Under the pieces are notes generated by a model that searched no databases, was not told the DNA's origin, and saw nothing but the letters and a program-made list of their open reading frames with translations. Both the position numbers and the translations under genes were made by a program. A DNA stretch of 5,223 nucleotides from Microcaldota archaeon (lineage in GTDB: Archaea > Micrarchaeota > Micrarchaeia > Anstonellales > Bilamarchaeaceae), in NCBI GenBank assembly GCA_013425425.1, contig JACCLJ010000085.1, positions 1-5,223 on the forward strand, written 5' to 3'. Every line of letters begins with the position of its first letter. Positions within the stretch are counted from its first letter, which is position 1. This document shows positions 1-4,960 of the stretch, piece by piece.

Positions 1-227
1 GGAAGCTTGCCGACATCGTTTTGCTTGAGCGCGGGGTTAACATGGTGCCCGAGCATGATCTGATCGCCAATCTCGTCTATGCCGCAGGACCGCAGAACGT
101 CACGGACGTGATGATAAACGGAAAAATTGTCATGAGGAACAGGAAAATCCTTACCGTTGATGAGGAAAAAGTGAAAGAGGAAGCGGAAAAGGCCGCCAAG
201 GACCTTGTTGAACGGGCGCATTCATAG
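1..227 (+). CDS. Amidohydrolase, C-terminal end (MtaD / SAH deaminase / DadD-like), 5' truncated
   Basis: The visible 74 or so residues are the C-terminal tail of a COG0402-type amidohydrolase. This family deaminates adenosine-type nucleosides such as 5'-methylthioadenosine, S-adenosylhomocysteine or 5'-deoxyadenosine, and takes part in nucleoside salvage and methyl-cycle clean-up. Seen in the sequence: a KLADIVLLE strand, then a stretch around VYAAGPQNVTDVMINGK and IVMRNRKILTVDEEKV. This is the family's closing beta-sandwich, followed by a charged helix and a stop at 225-227. The metal-binding His and Asp residues lie upstream, outside the window, so catalytic competence and the exact substrate cannot be judged. 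The reading frame is open from the first base, so the gene starts before the window. It converges on ogg, whose stop lies 11 bases beyond. Confidence 0.85.
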   Translation, partial: KLADIVLLERGVNMVPEHDLIANLVYAAGPQNVTDVMINGKIVMRNRKILTVDEEKVKEEAEKAAKDLVERAHS

Positions 228-238
228 TCGGCTTCCTG

Positions 239-871
239 CTATTTCAGGACTTTTCCGGTTTCCATATACCATAAGTAGAGGTCGAGTTCCCCAAGGCTCA
301 GGTGCGACTTGCCAGCTATCTTCGCCAGCGTCTTCTCTATTTCCAGATATCTTTTCCTTGAAAGGCTTTTCGTCTTCGGCTTGGCTATTAGGCTATTCTT
401 CGCCAGCAGGTCTATTATGTGGAAATCGATTATCGCGACATCATTATAGCCGATATTTCTCAGCAAATGGCTTGCTTCCTTGTAGCCCAACCCCTTGACG
501 TTCTTGACAAGCCATTCCCTCGCCTCCTTTCCATTTTTGAAGGATTTGAGCGTCTCCTTCAGCGTATTTCTGCAATACCTTGCTTCGGATATGTATTTTG
601 CCCTCGTATTCGGAAAGCGATGGCCCAGCGCTTTCAGCTTCTTCGCAAGATTTTTCTCGGGAAGTGCGGCAAAGCAGCTGCCTATTTCGTCCTGTATTTT
701 TATGCCGCCTTCGGCGCTGTAGTTCGCGGTAAGGATGCAGAAGCAGAGCTCCTTGAAAAGATCATTTGACGGTTTTTTTCCAAGCGCCGTGAATTCGCGC
801 ATGCGTTTTGCGATAACCCTGCCGGTGCGCGATTTCCTGGTTTTTCCTATCCGCTCCAGAAGTTTCTGCAT
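239..871 (-). CDS. ogg: N-glycosylase/DNA lyase, archaeal Ogg2 8-oxoguanine glycosylase
   Basis: A 210-residue bifunctional base-excision repair enzyme that removes 8-oxoguanine and nicks the resulting abasic site. The length matches archaeal Ogg2 (about 205-210). The helix-hairpin-helix motif is visible as VKGLGYKEASHLLRNIG (residues 125-141), carrying the Schiff-base lysine K131. The catalytic aspartate D149 lies in AIIDFHIID, with the 18-residue Lys-Asp spacing of the family. The protein ends in lysine (METGKVLK); from family knowledge, the C-terminal lysine of Ogg2 is what distinguishes 8-oxoG from G, so its presence at the very end supports both the call and the stop. The ATG at 871-869 has no Shine-Dalgarno, but a TATA-like TTTAATAT sits 25-30 bases upstream, which would give a leaderless message. 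It lies 33 bases downstream of the ferritin-like gene on the same strand, so read-through from that gene is also possible. Confidence 0.93.
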   Translation of the reverse strand: MQKLLERIGKTRKSRTGRVIAKRMREFTALGKKPSNDLFKELCFCILTANYSAEGGIKIQDEIGSCFAALPEKNLAKKLKALGHRFPNTRAKYISEARYCRNTLKETLKSFKNGKEAREWLVKNVKGLGYKEASHLLRNIGYNDVAIIDFHIIDLLAKNSLIAKPKTKSLSRKRYLEIEKTLAKIAGKSHLSLGELDLYLWYMETGKVLK

Positions 872-894
872 GATAGGAAAATAAAAAGGGAAAA

Positions 895-902
895 ATATTA
901 AA
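895..902 (-). promoter_or_regulatory. Candidate TATA box for ogg, within T-rich ferritin terminator region
   Basis: On the minus strand the 33-base gap between the ferritin-like stop and the ogg ATG reads TTTAATAT, then T5, T5 and T4 tracts. The TATA-like octamer is centred about 27 bases before the ATG, so transcription would begin at or next to the start codon. The oligo-T tracts are also what archaeal RNA polymerase commonly uses for termination, so the gap may both end the upstream message and start the next. Inferred from sequence and spacing only. Confidence 0.5.
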
Positions 903-904
903 CT

Positions 905-1351
905 TCAGTAGCTGCTTCCTGATTTTCCAAGCAACACTTCCAGCTCGGTTATGTGCTCCTGCTCTTCCATAAGCACGTGCCTTACGTCATGCTCGAGCTT
1001 GAAGTCGTAATAGCCCTGCCCTTTTTCCTTTTTCAGTTCCTCGAGTATCTTCCTGTAGGTGTCAACCGCTTCCTTCTCGTCCTTAAGGTTCACTTCAAGG
1101 ATTTCCCTTATCGTTTTTGCAGGATGCGCCGGTGCCATCTTGATGCTCGGAACTCCGCCAAGAGCGCCTATGAGCGCCCGGAACTTCTCCGCGTGCCCTT
1201 TCTCGTCATTTGCGATTTCCTTCAGCTTTGCGATTATCGGCTCTGCATCCTGCCCCTCGACAATTTCCGCATGGCTCAGGTACTGGATGTTCGCCGAATG
1301 CTCGAGGTCCAGCGCATGGTTCAGCAATTCGATAATTTTCTCTTTCGTCAT
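905..1351 (-). CDS. Bacterioferritin-like (ferritin-like diiron) protein, without haem ligand
   Basis: A 148-residue four-helix ferritin-like protein, likely cytoplasmic. It probably oxidises Fe(II) at a dinuclear site and may store iron or consume peroxide. All six ligands expected by alignment with bacterioferritin are visible: E17 (LEHSANIQY), E50 and H53 (DEKGH), E94 (KDEKEAVDTY), E130 and H133 (EEQEH), with the spacing of E. coli Bfr E18/E51/H54/E94/E127/H130. The haem-axial Met of true bacterioferritin (between the second-helix Glu and His) is replaced by Lys51, so haem binding as in Bfr is not expected. A strong Shine-Dalgarno GAGGTGAT ends three bases before the ATG, which fixes the start and suggests good expression. 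The tail (KSGSSY) is short. A rubrerythrin-type or Dps-like peroxidase role is possible, but there is no rubredoxin Cys domain. The ogg gene follows directly, consistent with iron and oxidative-stress handling. Confidence 0.85.
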   Translation of the reverse strand: MTKEKIIELLNHALDLEHSANIQYLSHAEIVEGQDAEPIIAKLKEIANDEKGHAEKFRALIGALGGVPSIKMAPAHPAKTIREILEVNLKDEKEAVDTYRKILEELKKEKGQGYYDFKLEHDVRHVLMEEQEHITELEVLLGKSGSSY

Positions 1352-1354
1352 GAT

Positions 1355-1362
1355 ATCACCTC
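1355..1362 (-). promoter_or_regulatory. Strong Shine-Dalgarno of the ferritin-like gene
   Basis: GAGGTGAT on the minus strand, an eight-base match to the archaeal 16S 3' anti-Shine-Dalgarno, seven bases from the GAGG core to the ATG. It is the best ribosome site in the window and contrasts with neighbours that appear leaderless. Confidence 0.85.
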
Positions 1363-1390
1363 AAAACTAGAGTGCCTAGGGTTTTTACAT

Positions 1391-1399
1391 TTTTAAATT
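1391..1399 (-). promoter_or_regulatory. Candidate TATA box for the ferritin-like gene
   Basis: AAATTTAAA/TTTAAAAA on the minus strand, centred near 1395. The predicted start is near 1369, leaving a leader of about 18 bases that just contains the Shine-Dalgarno. It begins only about a dozen bases after the inferred 3' end of the SRP RNA, so this AT-rich spacer serves both genes. Confidence 0.55.
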
Positions 1400-1410
1400 T
1401 ATTGATTAGA

Positions 1411-1664
1411 GTGGGCTTCCTGGTTTGCCATGCTTGAAAGACGTGGAGCTTTCACCATCTGCTCCGTCCTGGGTCTCACAAGCACGGACTGAGGTGCTTA
1501 GGGCTGCTCCTTCCGGCCTGACCCGATTCACAAAACAGACCGTCATGCAAGGCAGGACATCGACGCTTAAGATGAAAGACGCGGCCTCCAGACATGACTT
1601 TCCAGGCATTCGGCCCGCCTAAAGGGGATTTGCGGTAAAGGGACCCCTAGCCCCAACCTAGCCC
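1411..1664 (-). ncRNA. ffs: Signal recognition particle RNA (archaeal 7S RNA)
   Basis: Scaffold RNA of the signal recognition particle, which binds SRP54 and targets ribosomes to the membrane. The diagnostic helix 8 at 1501-1524 reads GGTCAGG, CCGGAAGG (GGAA tetraloop) and AGCAGCC followed by TAA, the near-universal SRP54 site. Flanking arms form a nested series of complements expected of helix 5, each checked by eye: 1537-1541 with 1472-1476, 1554-1558 with 1466-1470, 1573-1578 with 1449-1454, 1586-1590 with 1444-1448, 1598-1602 with 1436-1440, and 1605-1608 with 1426-1429. The termini also pair (GGGCT at 1664-1660 with AGCCC at 1417-1413; GGTT with AACC just inside), as archaeal SRP RNAs do through helix 1. 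The 5' end at 1664 is set by a TATA box about 26 bases upstream; the 3' end is approximate. At about 254 nt it is shorter than the roughly 300 nt usual in archaea, and helix 6 is not obvious in standard form. Confidence 0.93.
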
Positions 1665-1685
1665 GTATAGAATTGCGCGTAGGAA

Positions 1686-1695
1686 GTTTAAAATA
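1686..1695 (-). promoter_or_regulatory. TATA box of the SRP RNA gene
   Basis: TATTTTAAAC on the minus strand, centred about 26 bases before the GGGC that begins the paired 5' terminus of the SRP RNA. The agreement between the TATA distance and the structural 5' end supports both calls. Confidence 0.7.
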
Positions 1696-1719
1696 GTATT
1701 GATGCATAGTCGCCAAGGC

Positions 1720-2265
1720 TTAATGCCAGGGGCTGACACCAACAGGGCCGCCGGGCGAGTATGTCGGCATTGAAGGCATGCCGCCACCCGGACTCGGATC
1801 GGTTGCAGCACAGATGATGCCCCCGAAGATAAAGGATGCCCCTACTACTGCGGCAAGAGAGAAGAGAGCGATGTGGTTATCCCCGAGAGGGGTGTCGTTC
1901 TTGTCACCCAAAGTAAGCTTGTCCTGGTTCGCCTTTAGCGCAGCAGCGGTCGGGATTCCTCCGAGGGCAGCCCCGATGTCAAACCCCACCCCGCAGGCAA
2001 GCATGTGTTTTTTCTCTTTTTCCGCTTTCTGGATTTCTTGAGGGGACGCCTCTGCCGCTACCTTTACCTGGTTACGGGCAATTAAACTTATGGTCGTTCC
2101 ACAACCACCGTTCAGGAGTGCAGCCGAAAGCAGGCCAGCTGCGGCGCATTTTTTGATGCTTCGACCGACAATTCCGGCCGGCTCAATGAAATACTTGCGG
2201 AAATTTGATTTTGCCGCACAGTTTGATTTTGGCATCTCCTGTTGGAAAAACATTCTCGCGTTCAT
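1720..2265 (-). CDS. Hypothetical lipoprotein-like membrane protein
   Basis: A 181-residue protein of no family I can name. Seen: a basic N-terminal region (FRKYFIEPAGIVGRSIKKC), a hydrophobic stretch at about 40-63 containing LLNGGC-GTT, which resembles a bacterial lipobox with Cys55 as candidate lipid site, a second apolar stretch at about 88-110 (ACGVGFDIGAALGG), a third at about 131-155 (SLAAVVGASFIFGGIICAA), and a Pro/Gly/Ser-rich tail ending in SPWH. Between the first two lies a charged segment (QEIQKAEKEKK). It is probably in or attached to the cytoplasmic membrane. The N-terminal region before the first apolar segment is about 38 residues, long for a type II signal peptide, and Asn sits at lipobox position -3, so a plain membrane anchor is an equal alternative. 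The ATG at 2265 fits a leaderless start about 28 bases after a TATA box; Met5 and Met11 are other possible starts. A perfect palindrome in front of the gene suggests regulation. Confidence 0.6.
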   Translation of the reverse strand: MNARMFFQQEMPKSNCAAKSNFRKYFIEPAGIVGRSIKKCAAAGLLSAALLNGGCGTTISLIARNQVKVAAEASPQEIQKAEKEKKHMLACGVGFDIGAALGGIPTAAALKANQDKLTLGDKNDTPLGDNHIALFSLAAVVGASFIFGGIICAATDPSPGGGMPSMPTYSPGGPVGVSPWH

Positions 2266-2269
2266 GTGT

Positions 2270-2287
2270 CTATTTTATGTAAAATAG
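2270..2287. promoter_or_regulatory. Palindrome, candidate operator for the lipoprotein-like gene
   Basis: CTATTTTA-TG-TAAAATAG, two perfect 8-base arms around a 2-base centre. It lies between the TATA box (2289-2297) and the ATG (2265) of the minus-strand gene, directly upstream of the predicted start site near 2268. A dimeric regulator bound here would block RNA polymerase or TFB access, the usual arrangement for archaeal repressors. The regulator is not in the window. Confidence 0.55.
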
Positions 2288-2288
2288 C

Positions 2289-2297
2289 GTTTAAAAA
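2289..2297 (-). promoter_or_regulatory. Candidate TATA box for the lipoprotein-like gene
   Basis: TTTTTAAAC on the minus strand, centred about 28 bases from the ATG at 2265, predicting a leaderless transcript. The same T6 run, 13 bases after the EF-Tu-like stop codon, could also serve as that gene's oligo-T terminator. Confidence 0.55.
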
Positions 2298-2310
2298 ACC
2301 ATGCATGACG

Positions 2311-3195
2311 TCAGATGGGCGTGAACGACCCTACAATTCTCAGTTTCTGGTTGCTTGCATCCACGACGAGCAGCGGGTCCCTTTTCCTGTATGACATCTC
2401 CCTGTCCAATGCTATCGAGTTTTCCATCACGTTGCCCTCGACTGAATTGAAGCCGTAGCAGAAATGCAGCTTGCGCGAGATGTCATCCTTGAAGAACGGG
2501 CTTTGCTGGAACCTTCCCATGATATTCCGGTTGTTTTCGAACTCGCTTCTCAGGGAAACGACCATGCCCCGGTCTATCGGCTCGCCCTTGTATGCGATGC
2601 CGAACTTGTCGCCGGCCTTCGCTTCCTCAACTTCCAGGTCATTGAGCTGGATGCTCCTGATTTCCATCTCCTTCTTGTCCGGAAGGTAAAAAATCTTGTC
2701 GTGCTTTTTTATCCTGCCTTCTTTTATTGCGCCGATGGCAACGTTTCCAACGCTCTTGACGCTGAGGTATTTGTCGACAAATGCAAGAAGTTCGCCTTCC
2801 GGCGAAGGCTCCTCATTGATTGCAAGAAGCTTTTCCCTTGCCGCATTTTCATCCGTCACTTTCTCGTATCTCTCAAGAACGGTTCCTTTTATCGGCAGAT
2901 TAAGCGAGGTGACGAGCATCCCCCTGTCTTTCTTTAACGCTTCCAGCGCCACGATAATCTCTCCTATCTGCGGAGTAAGCTGTTCCGCGATTACAACCAC
3001 GTAATCGGCAAGATAAAGCGAATAAACCAGGGGCTGGATTTTCTGCGGATAAAGGGCAGGCTCGACCAAAGTGTTTGTTTTGCCGCCCGAGCTTAGCGAA
3101 TAGAAAGCCAGGTCTTCCTTGCCCGTTTCCTTTCCCAGCGCCTTGCAGAACCTCTCCCGGACTTCCGGCTTGTCTGACAAAATTGCGAAGAACAC
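2311..3195 (-). CDS. EF-Tu/SelB-like protein with degenerate GTPase domain
   Basis: A 294-residue protein with the three-domain plan of archaeal EF-1A/SelB-related factors but an inactive-looking G domain. The N-terminal domain (about 1-125) starts FFAILSDKPEVRERF where a P-loop GxxxxGK[ST] would be expected; none is present. No DxxG switch is seen, and the NKxD position reads TSLNLP (about 96-101). A conserved-looking VEPALYPQKIQPLVYSLYLA segment spans about 44-64. Domain 2 (about 136-212) has the beta-barrel pattern VGNVAIGAIKEGRIKKHDKI with a later AGDKFGIAYKG; a domain 3-like barrel (about 217-294) ends the protein. Many archaea carry such EF-Tu-like proteins without GTPase motifs; their role is not established and a ribosome- or tRNA-linked function is only inferred. 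I chose the GTG at 3195 because GGGGTGGTT lies just ahead of it and the protein then begins like the family. The in-frame TTG at 3222 lies too near the TATA region to be in the message. Confidence 0.8.
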   Translation of the reverse strand: MFFAILSDKPEVRERFCKALGKETGKEDLAFYSLSSGGKTNTLVEPALYPQKIQPLVYSLYLADYVVVIAEQLTPQIGEIIVALEALKKDRGMLVTSLNLPIKGTVLERYEKVTDENAAREKLLAINEEPSPEGELLAFVDKYLSVKSVGNVAIGAIKEGRIKKHDKIFYLPDKKEMEIRSIQLNDLEVEEAKAGDKFGIAYKGEPIDRGMVVSLRSEFENNRNIMGRFQQSPFFKDDISRKLHFCYGFNSVEGNVMENSIALDREMSYRKRDPLLVVDASNQKLRIVGSFTPI

Positions 3196-3226
3196 GCAAC
3201 CACCCCAGATACTAATGGACAAAAGC

Positions 3227-3250
3227 TATATTAAAATATTCATATTTATC
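3227..3250. promoter_or_regulatory. Divergent promoter region of the EF-Tu-like gene and nnrD
   Basis: An AT-only-like stretch between the two divergent genes. For nnrD, TATATTAAA at 3227-3235 is centred about 25 bases before the ATG at 3256, predicting a leaderless message. For the minus-strand gene, TTTAATATA (same bases read in reverse) or ATAAATATG (3242-3250) would place the start at about 3205-3220, leaving a short leader that contains the GGGGTGG ribosome site. The two promoters overlap, so polymerase loading on one strand may exclude the other. Confidence 0.6.
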
Positions 3251-3255
3251 CAATC

Positions 3256-4098
3256 ATGCGAAAAATTGCTGAAATGCTGGATAGGAAGCCCTGGAGCCAC
3301 AAATACGATTTCGGCCATCTTCTTGTGATAGGGGGAAGCAGGAGATACTCCGGCTCGCCCGCGTTCAATGCGCTTGCGGCACTGCGAAGCGGCGTGGACT
3401 TAGTCACCGTCGCGGCGCCGGAACGCGCCGCCGGTATAGTCGCCGGATTTGCGCCTGACATAATAACGTATCCGCTCAATGGAGAATGCCTTTCCCCCAA
3501 GCATATTTTCGACATAAAAAAGCTTTTGGGCGAGAAAGTAACTGCGGTCGTGATAGGCGGGGGACTTGAGAGAAGGGGGGAAACGCTCCAAACCGTGAAG
3601 AAAATACATGAAGCAACCGAGGTCCCGTTTGTTTTCGATGCGGATGCAATACATGCAATCAGGGAGAAAGGGATAAAGCCGCGGAAGCATGACGTCGTGA
3701 CCCCGCATGCCCGCGAGTTCCGGACCGTAGTAGGCAGGGAGGTTCCGGACGATGAGGAGAAAAGAAAGGAAATAACCGAGGATGCCGCGCTTCTGCTCGG
3801 ATGCACGATACTCCTTAAGGGCCACATAGACGTGATTTCAGACGGAAAAAGAACCGAGAGTGTGAAAAAAGCGCCCGAATCGGTTTATCTTACAAAAGGC
3901 GGAACAGGAGACACGCTTGCCGGGATATGCGGCGCGCTTCTCGCACAGGGATATGATTCCTTCGACTGCGCATTTTATGCCGCGAGAATAAACGGCCTTG
4001 CAGGAAGCATGGCCGCCAAGGAAAAGCTCTGCGGGGTCCTTGCGAGCGACCTTGTCGGCAAAATCCCTGATGCGGTTAAGAAGATATGTGCGAAATAA
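3256..4098 (+). CDS. nnrD: ADP/ATP-dependent NAD(P)H-hydrate dehydratase, single-domain
   Basis: A 280-residue ribokinase-fold enzyme that dehydrates the damaged cofactors NADHX and NADPHX back to NADH and NADPH, using ADP or ATP. Motifs in order: GHLLVIGGSRRYSGSPAFNA (20-39; the glycine-rich N-terminal signature), GVDLVTVAAP (46-55), VVIGGGL (98-104; most relatives have GPGL), VFDADAI (126-132), VVTPHAREF (147-155), LLKGHIDVISDG (186-197) and TKGGTGDTLAG (213-223), where D219 is the expected catalytic base. The protein corresponds to the C-terminal half of the bifunctional archaeal Nnr (YjeF-type) protein; the NAD(P)HX epimerase half is absent here, so it must be encoded elsewhere, or the spontaneous interconversion of epimers suffices. 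The ATG at 3256 is about 25 bases from a TATA box, consistent with leaderless expression. The stop TAA overlaps an in-frame ATG of the following gene (TAATG). Confidence 0.93.
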   Translation: MRKIAEMLDRKPWSHKYDFGHLLVIGGSRRYSGSPAFNALAALRSGVDLVTVAAPERAAGIVAGFAPDIITYPLNGECLSPKHIFDIKKLLGEKVTAVVIGGGLERRGETLQTVKKIHEATEVPFVFDADAIHAIREKGIKPRKHDVVTPHAREFRTVVGREVPDDEEKRKEITEDAALLLGCTILLKGHIDVISDGKRTESVKKAPESVYLTKGGTGDTLAGICGALLAQGYDSFDCAFYAARINGLAGSMAAKEKLCGVLASDLVGKIPDAVKKICAK

Positions 4099-4115
4099 TG
4101 ATGGGGTTGAATTGC

Positions 4116-4802
4116 ATGATATCAATGGAAGACATGAAACAGATGCTGCATTATGAAAAGATAGCCGCTTACGTAAAGAAAAACAAAAGAGATGACCTGA
4201 GAACCGGGATATTGTACATGGCCGGCGTGACGGCGGTCGGATTCCTTACCGGCCTCATGGCGATGATGACCGAGCTGGTTTTCAGCAGGTTGCCTACCTC
4301 GGAAGCGAGAGAGAACCCCCTGGCATTGCTCGGAATGGACGTCAATGGATATATCATAGTGATAGCATTATCCTCTATTGTAGGATTTTTCGGCATCATT
4401 GCAGGCATCGCAGCGACGCACTATATCGCAACCGCATTGGGCGGAAAGGCGAAGATGGGCGAATATTTTTTCATCGGAGGCAGATTCCTGCTGGCCGTCG
4501 GGATAATAAGTTTCGTCCTGACCACCATAAGCCTGGTTCCATGCATCGGCTGCATCGCAGGCATTTTAGCGCTGCTATTCCTGCCGTATTCGCTCTACCT
4601 TTTGATCGTTCTTGCATCGACGCTCTACACGATAGACAAATTGCGGGCATTCGCTGCAATAACAGCGGGCTATCTTCTGGATGCGATAGCGACATTCGCG
4701 GTGCTTAGCGCAATCGGTGCGCTCACCGGCCTGCCGGTGGGCATGAGGATGATTGAGAGGATGATGGAATATTACAATACCATGGTGTTGCCGTCGTATT
4801 AG
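4116..4802 (+). CDS. Yip1-like multi-pass membrane protein
   Basis: A 228-residue integral membrane protein with a short charged N-terminus (MEDMKQMLHYEKIAAYVKKN) and about five apolar segments, roughly at residues 31-56, 78-103, 121-142, 145-172 and 178-206. The layout resembles archaeal Yip1-domain proteins: a GGKAKMGEYFFIGGRF loop before the third segment and PCIGCIAGILALLFLPYSLY in the fourth. Function of the archaeal members is unknown; the eukaryotic family acts in vesicle membranes, which should not be transferred here. The start is uncertain: ATG at 4116 has GGGGTTGA five bases ahead; ATG at 4098 overlaps the nnrD stop (TAATG) and ATG at 4086 lies inside nnrD. In each case the gene overlaps or closely follows nnrD, suggesting co-transcription and translational coupling. 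There is no clear functional link to NAD(P)HX repair. Confidence 0.75.
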   Translation: MISMEDMKQMLHYEKIAAYVKKNKRDDLRTGILYMAGVTAVGFLTGLMAMMTELVFSRLPTSEARENPLALLGMDVNGYIIVIALSSIVGFFGIIAGIAATHYIATALGGKAKMGEYFFIGGRFLLAVGIISFVLTTISLVPCIGCIAGILALLFLPYSLYLLIVLASTLYTIDKLRAFAAITAGYLLDAIATFAVLSAIGALTGLPVGMRMIERMMEYYNTMVLPSY

Positions 4803-4824
4803 GACCGCCCGAATCACAGCAAGA

Positions 4825-4832
4825 TTTATAAA
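4825..4832 (+). promoter_or_regulatory. TATA box of the rRNA operon
   Basis: TTTATAAA, preceded by a purine-rich AGCAAGA that could serve as the TFB-recognition element. The predicted transcription start is near 4854. It is the best TATA match in the window, as expected for an rRNA promoter, and lies about 20 bases after the stop of the preceding gene. Confidence 0.75.
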
Positions 4833-4906
4833 GAGGAAGCACTCTATTAATAGCTCACCTGTCTTCTCTGCAGGATTTTTCATGTAGAGTAAGACATCTG
4901 TATTTC

Positions 4907-4945
4907 CGTGGAAATCTGATTGAACGTCGTTCAATTTTTTTCACG
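4907..4945 (+). repeat. Long leader hairpin with U-tract in its 3' arm
   Basis: Core is the perfect 17-base palindrome ATTGAACG-T-CGTTCAAT (4919-4935). Outside a small internal loop (TCTG against TT) the stem resumes, pairing CGTGGAAA (4907-4914) with TTTTCACG (4938-4945), one pair being G-U. About 15 pairs in total. The T7 run at 4935-4941 follows the core hairpin, so it also has the look of an intrinsic terminator. Confidence 0.75.
4908..4920 (+). repeat. Direct repeat, copy 1 (GTGGAAATCTGAT)
   Basis: Matches the 13 bases at 4948-4960 (GTGGAAATCCGAT) with one C/T difference, exactly 40 bases apart. Each copy leads into a hairpin. Role unknown. Confidence 0.7.
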
Positions 4946-4947
4946 TT

Positions 4948-4960
4948 GTGGAAATCCGAT
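4948..4960 (+). repeat. Direct repeat, copy 2 (GTGGAAATCCGAT)
   Basis: Second copy of the leader repeat. Its AAATCC pairs with GGATTT at 4967-4972 in a 6-base hairpin; alternatively its GGAAAT can pair with ATTTCC at 4902-4907, enclosing the long hairpin. The two pairings exclude each other. Confidence 0.65.

Noticed and set aside
419..769. 116-residue plus-strand open frame
   Set aside because: It is antisense to ogg, which has full family motifs; the frame is a shadow.
953..1396. 147-residue plus-strand open frame
   Set aside because: Antisense to the ferritin-like gene, which shows all diiron ligands and a strong Shine-Dalgarno.
1406..1622. Overlapping open frames of about 65 residues on both strands
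   Set aside because: They lie inside the SRP RNA, whose helix 8 motif and nested pairing explain the sequence; the translations have no protein-like pattern or ribosome site.
3196..3222. TTG start adding nine residues to the EF-Tu-like protein
   Set aside because: It lies about 10-25 bases from the TATA candidates, probably upstream of the transcript start, while the GTG at 3195 has a ribosome site and gives the expected family N-terminus.
3246..3827. 193-residue minus-strand open frame rich in serine
   Set aside because: Antisense to nnrD, whose motifs are intact; the Ser-rich make-up is typical of a shadow frame.
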